Source: Metallyticus violacea (lineage: Eukaryota; Arthropoda; Insecta; Mantodea; Metallyticidae). Taken from it: a stretch of DNA of 64,000 nucleotides. The stretch spans positions 167,662,501-167,726,500 of the forward strand of contig CM060833.1 in NCBI GenBank assembly GCA_030762175.1. The letters run 5' to 3'. Position numbers and translations under genes: made by a program. The notes under the pieces were generated by a model. The model was not told where the DNA came from and made no database searches. It was given only the letters and a program-made list of their open reading frames with translations. Of this stretch, positions 39,001 through 48,000 are shown piece after piece; within the stretch, counting starts at the first letter, position 1, and each line of letters starts with the position of its first letter.

Positions 39001-42000
39001 TTTATAAATAAGAGTCAATTTTTAACATTAAATTTGTTAAGTGCTGTGGTGGACTGTCTTTCAACGCTCTTTGGCATAGAAGTTCTGTGTATTGTTTTTT
39101 AATTTGTATTTATTGCATGTAATTGCTTAATACCTTTCAGAATCTACTACTTCAGGTCGAAAAGTCAAATATCTTTGCACTGTAAGATTTCACAATAATA
39201 CAAGATACAGTCTCTTAAATAATGTTTTTTAAATAAAAGCTTTCAGAATGTTTTCCAATACAAAACGTAATTAATCTATGAAATAAAGAGCATTAAATTC
39301 TATTGTCTTGAGCCTTTTTCAGCCATGTTGGTACTGATTTTTGCCTTTTGATGCAAAAGACTCATGGATACCAACTTCAACTGCTTTGAAGTCTTGGAAC
39401 TTTCTTCCATGAAAGAAATGGGCCATGGATAAAAACAAATGGAAGATTAAGGCTGTATGCTGGGTGTAGTAGGAGGTCAATTGTATCCAGTTCCTAGATT
39501 TAATCATTGGCTCCATTGTGGAGTATTGCATTTTATTGTTTAATTTGCTTTCATTAATTAGTACTGGATTTTTCTCATCCAAAACTGCATAAACTTTTAC
39601 TGGTTGTTGAGAATAAAGTTCAGTATTAACAGCTTGTCCATTTGGAACAAACTCAAAGCAAATTACACCTTTGTAAATTCTAATGGTAACCATACTTGTC
39701 TCATAGATCCAAGATAGCAGGCTCAATATACCATCCAAGGTTGATGGATCCTAAGTATGGCTTCCTTTGGAAAGGAAGTAAAGCCGTGGGTCCTGTGTCT
39801 TAGATTTATGGCACATAAATGAATCCCTAACCTGAAAGATGAGGCCTGTGAGCAAAATGTTCGACTGTTTCATGTCCTAAATTGAATGGGATGCTGATGA
39901 CATGTGATATTAAAGAGCATCTGTAAATAAACCAAAGAAATAAAGTTATTGCATAATTGCTGCCAAATACTCCTTTAGGAATCTTTTTTTTTTATTTTCG
40001 CTTACTGGAAAAACTGCAATTGCAAGAGCAGTACGACTGGAAAATGTGCAACCAGTAGGTGAGTCAAAAAATTGCTAAGTGCAAGGTCAAGTGAGAAGGG
40101 TGCATTGGAAATCACTTCAAAGTTGTTGTAGTGAAGGAACCTCTGAAGAAAGATAGCCCAATGGGAGGAATGTTGTCGTGGGAAGAGCACATCTGAACTT
40201 CTTTCTGGCTTTTTTTTTTTTTTTTTTTTTCCCTTGCAATGCTGGGAAAAACTTTGTCCTTAGAATCTCTGTGTAGGATGCAGGAATCACCATAATACCA
40301 TTGTGTGAAGATTATGTCTTTGCTGTCTTAAAACATGGCTATCTTCTAATTGAAATCATTTTATGATATAGTCGAACTACACACTCTTATGCTTCACTTA
40401 CTTGTCACTATTGTAGACCGGTTTCGAGAACAGTTGTTCTCATCATCAGTTCAAATCTCCGACTGCTGGATAATTCGTTGTGTTGTGGGTATTCTGCTCT
40501 GGAGGAGGTGTGATGAAAAAGTTTATATTTTCCTCGCCGGAAGTGTCAAAGTTCATTAAACTGTCTCTGTATTTGTAAATGTATATTTTCTCCCATGTTG
40601 CCAATTCTGTAGGTCCTTGCACTGATTTTAACAATTTTGCTTTATTCACTATATCGTGGTTTTCTGTCCAAAAATGAAATGCCACTGCTGATTTCTCAAT
40701 TTGCTTGTATTTTATGTTCCTGAAATGTTCTTTTAACCTTGTGCCTATGTTTCTCTTTGTTTTTCCTATGTATATTTTTTCACATTCTTCACAACTTATT
40801 TTGTAAATGCCTGGTTTTTTCTCCTGTGGAATACTGTCATTAACATTGTCTGTGAGAAGATGTTTAACATTAATACTGTTAATGACAGTATTCCACAGGA
40901 GAAAAAAACCAGGCATTTACAAAATAAGTTGTGAAGAATGTGAAAAAATATACTTAGGAAAAACAAAGAGAAACATAGGCACAAGGTTAAAAGAACATTT
41001 CAGGAACATAAAATACAAGCAAATTGAGAAATCAGCAGTGGCATTTCATTTTTGGACAGAAAACCACGATATAGTGAATAAAGCAAAATTGTTAAAATCA
41101 GTGCAAGGACCTACAGAATTGGCAACATGGGAGAAAATATACATTTACAAATACAGAGACAGTTTAATGAACTTTGACACTTCCGGCGAGGAAAATATAA
41201 ACTTTAAGTTCATCACACCTCCTCCAGAGCAGAATACCCACAACACAACGAATTATCCAGCAGTCGGAGATTTGAACTGATGATGAGAACAACTGTTCTC
41301 GAAACCGGTCTACAATAGTGACAAGTAAGTGAAGCATAAGAGTGTGTAGTTCGACTATATCATAAAATGATTTCAATTATATGATTGGCTTCACTGTGAA
41401 TGTTCCAATTAACATTTTTAGTTAATGGCTATCTTCATTTTTTTCAGCTACTGCCAGTAACTGAAATTTCTTTGGTGGTAGTGGGTCTGTTTACCTCCAT
41501 CACTTCAGCTGGCATTTGGTTCAGGATTAAATAAGATGTCTCATCCATTGTGACGATTTGGTTCTCAGAATCCCATACTTTAGGCCTTCCAGAGCATTAT
41601 CTATCACTGATGTCAGTTTTTCCATTATTGAATTCCTGAAACCATCATTTAAGCTACACAATTATTGATGGCTTCATCACCTTCTTCTTGACAAGTTTAA
41701 TGAGCCATGGCAGCTGCTTCAAACTTGTTTTTAATATTGCCAAAGGAGAACTTTAATCTTGAATTTTGTTGCCTCCATTTCAGATTCTGTATATGAACAG
41801 TTAACAACTGTCATATGTTTACCCAACAGAACAACAACTACAATCTCCTCTTAATGTATGTAATACATTAACTAACAAAACTAGCACAAAGTACTGCAAA
41901 ATACCAGCTATAATAAGGTGATGTATTTTATGAGACACCATAAAGTTGAGTTTTATCCTCAAGCCCCATAAGTATTGTAGGTACATACTGAATATGTAAA

Positions 42001-45000
42001 ATTATCTAATTAATACTTGTACCAGACCTCATAGGTTTGTAGCAACTTAGGCCACTTCTAAGTCACTTTGATGGTAACTTGTTCTCAGAGGTCAGACACC
42101 TGCAGAAGCAGAGCTACATTATCTGGAAAATGCGAAGAAGCTCGCAATGTATGGAGTTGACTTGCATCCTGCCAAGGATTCAGAAGGCGTGGATATCATG
42201 CTTGGAGTATGTGCTTCAGGATTGTTGGTCTATAGAGACAGGTAAGTTTTATCGGAATGGTGGATCTATACAAACAAGTAATGTCACTGTTTGGGCCTCT
42301 ATTGTGTAATCTATATGTGCTTTGTAAATTATATCTAATCTGTCGTCTAACACACTCTTATGCTTCACTTACTTTTAAATAAAGTGGGACCGGTTTCTAA
42401 GAGACATCCTCTCCATCTTCAACCAACTTGACGACTGGTACAAGAAACTAACATCTATGAGGACCTATGACTCCGTCCTGGTGGTGTTTTTTTTTCTTTA
42501 TAAACTGGAAATTTGTATTACTATCTCCTGTAATGATACATATATGTGGGAAAAACTAAAAGGAACATAGGATCACGGTTAAAGGAGTATCTCAGGAACG
42601 TTACATACAAACAGATGATAGGTCAGCAGTGGCACACCATTTGTAGAAAGATAATCACAACATAAAAAGAGAAATAAAGTTACCTAAAGAAGCATACAGA
42701 CGTACAGAATTGGACACATGGGAGAAGATTCATTCATAAACATAAGTATCATCTTATGAATTTCGACATACAGGAGAAAGTAATAGAAATTTCCAGTTTA
42801 TAAAGAAAAAAACACAACCAGGACAGAGTATAGGTCCTCATAGATGTTAGTTTCTCGTACCAGAGGATGTCTCTTCAAAACCAGTCCCACCGCATATAAA
42901 AGTAAGTGAAGCATAAGAGTATGTTAGACGGCAGATGAGATATAATTTACATTTAACAAGCTTCACTGTGTGAGTTCCAACAGAATTTTTTAAAAATTTC
43001 TTATTTTTCGAAAGTTCTTAAATGAACTATATGTGCTTGCTCATAATTTTGTATCTCTTTATTTAATGTTTCATATTTTCAAAAAAAAATTATTTTACTT
43101 AGTTAACTTTTTTTGGATTGTATTCATTTCACTTCTACTATATCTGCAAATAGAAACATCTTTAACTAAAAATGTTAATTGGAACTGTACAGTGAAGCTA
43201 ATCATATAATTAAGATCATTGCATGATTGAGTCAAACTACACACTCTTATCACTCTGCTTACTTGTTTATAATATGTAGTACTAGTTTCACGAACCCTTG
43301 TTCACTTCATCAGCTACTCATCACTGCTGGATAATTTGTTAACGGTGTAGGAATGTGTTCTGCTCTGGTGACGGTGTGATAAACTTGAAGTTTATGTTTT
43401 CATCCCCAGAAGTGTCATAGTTCTTTAAACTGTCTCTGTATTTGTAAATGTAGATTTTCTCCAATGTTGCTAATTCTGTAGGTTCTTGTACTGATTTTGA
43501 TAAATTTACTTTATTCACTATGTCATGGTTTTCTGTCCAGAAATGAAATGCTACTGCTGATTTCTCCATTTGCTTGTATTTTATGTTCCTGAAATGTTCT
43601 TTTAACTTGTGTCTATGTTTCTGTTTGTTTTTTCAATGTAGATTTTTTCAAATTCTGCACAACTTATTTTGTAAATACCTGCTTTTTCGCTCCTGTAGAA
43701 TACTGTCATTAACATTGTCTATCAGGAGATTTTTAACATTAAATCTGTTTACAGGTGCCAACCTGATATTAAATTCTTTTAGAATACTTTGAAATGTTTT
43801 CATAACCCCATGGATGATATGTGAATTTTTTAAAAGTTAGCCTATCTTTTTCTCCTGAAAGCGTTATGGTTTCCTTAATAAGCTTTTGCCTCTTGAATAT
43901 CTGTAATTTTTTATGTACTAGTTCTTTTTTAAAACCATTTTGACTGCTGTTCTTTCTATTTGTTTGTATTCTTTAAAGTGTTTTTTTTTCTTTCTTAATT
44001 TATAGGTTAACTAGCCTTTTTTTTTATAGTAATGTTAACGCCCATTTTTATTACTGAGGCTCCACAGGCGATGAACACTGATGATTAAATGAAATGATAT
44101 ATTGGGAAAGGATTTTGGGGGGGGGGGGGGCCTCAAACTCCAGACCTCCTGCTCACGAGTCTGCGCCTTAACGACCTCGGCCACCCATGGCAGTAACTAG
44201 CCAGTGTGTTAAGCTATTTATCACCATATGTTTGTGTTGTGTGGTTAGAACTGTCAGCATTGATGTGATTGCATGCATGTGTATTCTCTCTGTATATTCC
44301 AAATTCTACATTTCCCGGATGCTTCATTATTTTAATGTCCAAGATTGGTAATATGTTATCTGTTTCGTATGTGAACGATATGCTTTATATCTTGTATATT
44401 CAGAAGTTTCAAGGCATCAATGATGTTTTTGTTAACTATGGCAAATATATCGTCAACATATCTGTACCATATGGGAATGCTGAGTTGATATGTTTAACAA
44501 ATCTGCTCACTGAGCAATTATTTTTATATAAAATGTTTAATGTATAAACTTCTGTAAGGATGCATGTGTATAGAAGTATTAAAGGAATTTTGAATATGAT
44601 TATGTTTCTAAGAAATATAGTTAAATGTTAGATACCATTTTCACTCGACATATTGTGGGAATAAGAGGATAATGGGTAATCTAAATAAATTTTTCTTTGA
44701 TCATAAAAGCTGTAATGTACTGTTAAAATAGGGTCAGTTCTCCTGATAATATGTATTATTTCTATGCAACTCATCTCTTGAACATAATTTGCATATAGCA
44801 ACTCTCTATGCCTTTTTGTTCACTAAGGTGTTTACCCTGAAATCACTCACTTAAAATTTGTTTTACAAGCTTCTAAAATGAATGTATCTGGCTTAAACCA
44901 TTTAGATTTCTAAGTCTTCAGCTGAATGAAAAATTCTTGGTTACATGCAAATTTGCATTGAATAAAGTCAATTGCTTTTAGAGGAAAAGCTATAAAGTGC

Positions 45001-48000
45001 AGTGATGAATCAGAAAAAGAAAATGTGCATTCATTCAAAAATTGTTGAAAGTTGTTTGTTATTTTTGTCTTAGCCAGCAGTGTGAAACAACTGAAATACC
45101 GATTTATATGATAATAAATAAGATTCTTTTGTGAACAAGGCTGTGTTATCATTATAGGTTCTCTCTGGTTAACTTAATTTTTAACAAACTTATGGGGATA
45201 ACTAGTGCTTTCTAACTTGAATAACCTTACAGATTATACCATGTTTTATCCTGGATCTAAAATTATTGATACAGTATTGTAGCATACAGTGAGAATGAGG
45301 CCTTCGACTAAGCTTTGAACTAGTTTGTTTAAGAAACAATTGCAGAATACATGGGCTCCATCTCTTACTGTAATATGTTCAAATGAATGACTTGGTCAAA
45401 AGATCCTTAAAAATAAGAGCTCTGCTTGGCTAATAAGCAAATAAAATAAATTGCACAATGATAGGTTCTAGAAAATGAAATGTGAGAAGATATACCAGAA
45501 GCTAGGCTTGTTTTTCACTACATTTAAGCTTCAGATAATGTGGTACTTCAGCAATATTTACATTTAATAGTAGTATTTGTAGTTTATGAGATACATTCAA
45601 ACTGCTGCACAATGAAAACTGTTGCAATAAACACAGATAAACAATTTAATAAAAATTAAAATAATTTGTTATATTATATTATATTTCACTGTGAAAATCC
45701 CGAACTATTCAAATTAATATTATTTGGTCTTGCATATTTTCTATTGTTATAATGCTAAATATCCTTTGTTACAGTGACGAAACCATTTTAATATAATCCT
45801 ATTAAAATGATATAGTTTAAAATTTGTTATCCTTTTCATAAAAAGCATAATTCCTTTTCTTCTTTATTAGCAGTATCATTCCAACAGCATGCAGGTTCGA
45901 ACCCAGCCAGGACCGATGGATTTTTTCGGGCGTAAAAATCCTAAGTATGGCTTCCTTTGGAAGGGAAGTAAAGCCGTGGGTCCCGTGTCATACATTCACG
46001 ATACGAAAAAGAACCTCAATTCTGAAAGAGAGGCCTCTGAGCAGAATTTGTTGGCCGTTTCACGCCCTGAGTTGAATGGGACGCTGATGACCTGAGCTGT
46101 TAAAGAGCGTCCTTAAATAAATCAATCAAAAAAAAAATTCCAACAACTGCAGATGCATCTTCGCTGAGGTACTAAACCCAGTAATCAGACTTTGGAAATA
46201 AACTTTTTCATTTAACGTCAAAATTTTTTGCACTTGTCATTTATTACTCAGTTGGATTGGTAAATCTGTCATTAGTGAGGTGACAAGAAAAGGCTCTATA
46301 CCTTCTTTTTATTCTTCAAAAGTTTAAATAGTAACTGCAGGGTGAAAAGTAAATTTGTCATAAAAATTTGTGAAGAAATATATCTACTGTTATGGAAAAA
46401 TTAATAAGCTTAGAAATAAGTTAATGCTTTAAGGACCTGGATTAAGGAATGAAAAGGTGGATTTTGCAAAAATGTATGGAATTTTGCAGTCAGCATTGAC
46501 TACATTTGTTAACAAAACGTCAGAAGTTGATTCAGAGCAGAAATGTTTGAAGATGATCGTTTTCAATATACTGTTTATTGTTCATTTTTATTACTATTTC
46601 ATCACAGATGCCAACACTAATGATCCACAAGATGAAATGATAAATTAGGAAAGAATATTTTTTTATTTATAGGAAGAGGTCTTAAGTCTAGGGCATCTTC
46701 CCAGTATTTGCCATTGATGAAGATAGGAAAGCCTAGGAGAAGGGAAAAAAAAATCTCAGTCACGGAGGCAGGATTCTAACTGCACAAGCTTGTGTCTTGG
46801 TGACCTCAGCCACCTGATATATATAAAATGTAAGCATGACCTCAGCCACCTGATATATATAAAATGTAAGCATCATTTAACAAAATGCAGACTCAAAACT
46901 TTCTAAAAGGAGGCCTCATTACTTTGTAAAAGCTCTCTATTTTGGCACTCAGCTTGGAGATCCAGATTTTAAAGAAGCCACTAAAGACTACCTTCACTCC
47001 TTCAAAGAAAAGCATGGCATTGTTTGCTCCCATTGTTGATGAAGATTTTTGGGCAAAAAAATAAGATTTAAAAAAAAAAGCATATCTCTGAAGACATCTT
47101 TAAAACCATGACTCATATAGGAATAAAATATAAGGAAGGAAAACAAACACTTATGTAATATGTAATACTGCAAACGCTTCAGGCACCATGAAGTTATAAC
47201 CACTATTGGTTATATTCTTATCAGCGAACCCTAGATGCTTAAAAGAATAAAGATTTTTAAAAAATGGATATGCATTTAAATTATTGTTTGTGAAATCTGT
47301 GTTTGTTGACTATTGTTAATATTCCACTCCAGCTCTGTCTGTTATTGTTAAGGTTGAAGGACAGAAATGCATATTGTCTTATATTGGGTTATGGGTATAG
47401 TGTTTGGGCAAACAGATGGATAAGAAAAGAATGAATGTGTTGTAATTGGACAATTGTTATTGACATTATTCTGAAATGGAGAATGTGGGCTTCTGCTTTG
47501 TCTCTCTTAACTGAGTCGGTCCTGGTGGTGTAGTAGTAACTATACTTGCCTCCTAAACCCAAGATTGCAGGTTCAAATCCGGCCAGGATCGATGGATTTT
47601 TTCAGGGGTAAGAATCCTAAGTATGGCTTTCTTCTGAAGGGAAGTAAAGCCATGGATCCGTGTCGTACATTTACGGCATGATAACCTCAAGCCAGAAAGA
47701 AGAGGCCTCTGAGCAAAATTTGTCGGCTCTTTCACACCCTGAGTAGAATGGGATGCTGATGACCTGAGATGTTAAAGAGCGTCCATAAGTAAACCAAATG
47801 AAAAATCAATATTTTACTGCATTTCTGTCCTTCAACCTTTGGACAGGGAATAATCTGGAACTTCAAAATTCAATACTGCACATTTATTGAAAGAAAAATT
47901 GAAAATCCATTCATCATTTCAAGTGAAGCAAGCATTTTATTTTTAGAATTGCTGGAACATTTTCGAAATATTCAGAATACCACAGTTTACTTGAGTTTAT

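Larger units (their letters stand above)
40347..41424. mobile_element. Penelope-like element, head-to-head inverted dimer (1-kb palindrome)
   Basis: Arms 40347-40844 and 40878-41379 are inverted copies that differ by a handful of bases, with a 33-base loop. Both arms encode the C-terminal GIY-YIG endonuclease of a PLE running outward from the centre: minus strand 40916-40446 and plus strand 40807-41280. The domain shows [20 protein letters not shown] (GIY and YIG boxes), [16 protein letters not shown] (Arg of the active site) and [15 protein letters not shown] (Glu helix). Each arm ends in a hammerhead-like motif. The right side has about 45 extra bases (41380-41424), the common PLE tail with GCTTCACTGTG. 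The whole is flanked by the 12-base duplication ATGGCTATCTTC (40335-40346, 41425-41436). It has no reverse transcriptase. Confidence 0.93.
43150..44560 (-). mobile_element. Penelope-like element, 5'-truncated, with reverse transcriptase part
   Basis: On the minus strand, 44480-44390 encodes [20 protein letters not shown] with the YVDD catalytic box at 44460-44449. It is followed by [20 protein letters not shown] and [13 protein letters not shown] at 44370-44270. Then the sequence is interrupted by a SINE (about 44000-44195). The GIY-YIG part follows at 43700-43340 ([33 protein letters not shown]), then a hammerhead-like motif at 43280-43313 and the PLE tail (CAGTGAAGC reading + at about 43190). 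The order RT, GIY-YIG, ribozyme terminus is the standard PLE layout. Frameshifts make it inactive. Confidence 0.85.

Noticed and set aside
39319..39738. Open frame of 139 codons on the - strand
   Set aside because: No recognisable domain; partly overlaps a SINE. I cannot support a gene, although a decayed transposase is possible.
40347..41379. Assembly artefact as the explanation of the long palindrome
   Set aside because: The arms differ at several bases, the right side has an extra tail, and a 12-bp target duplication flanks the unit. A false join would not create these. Long reads would still be needed to be sure.
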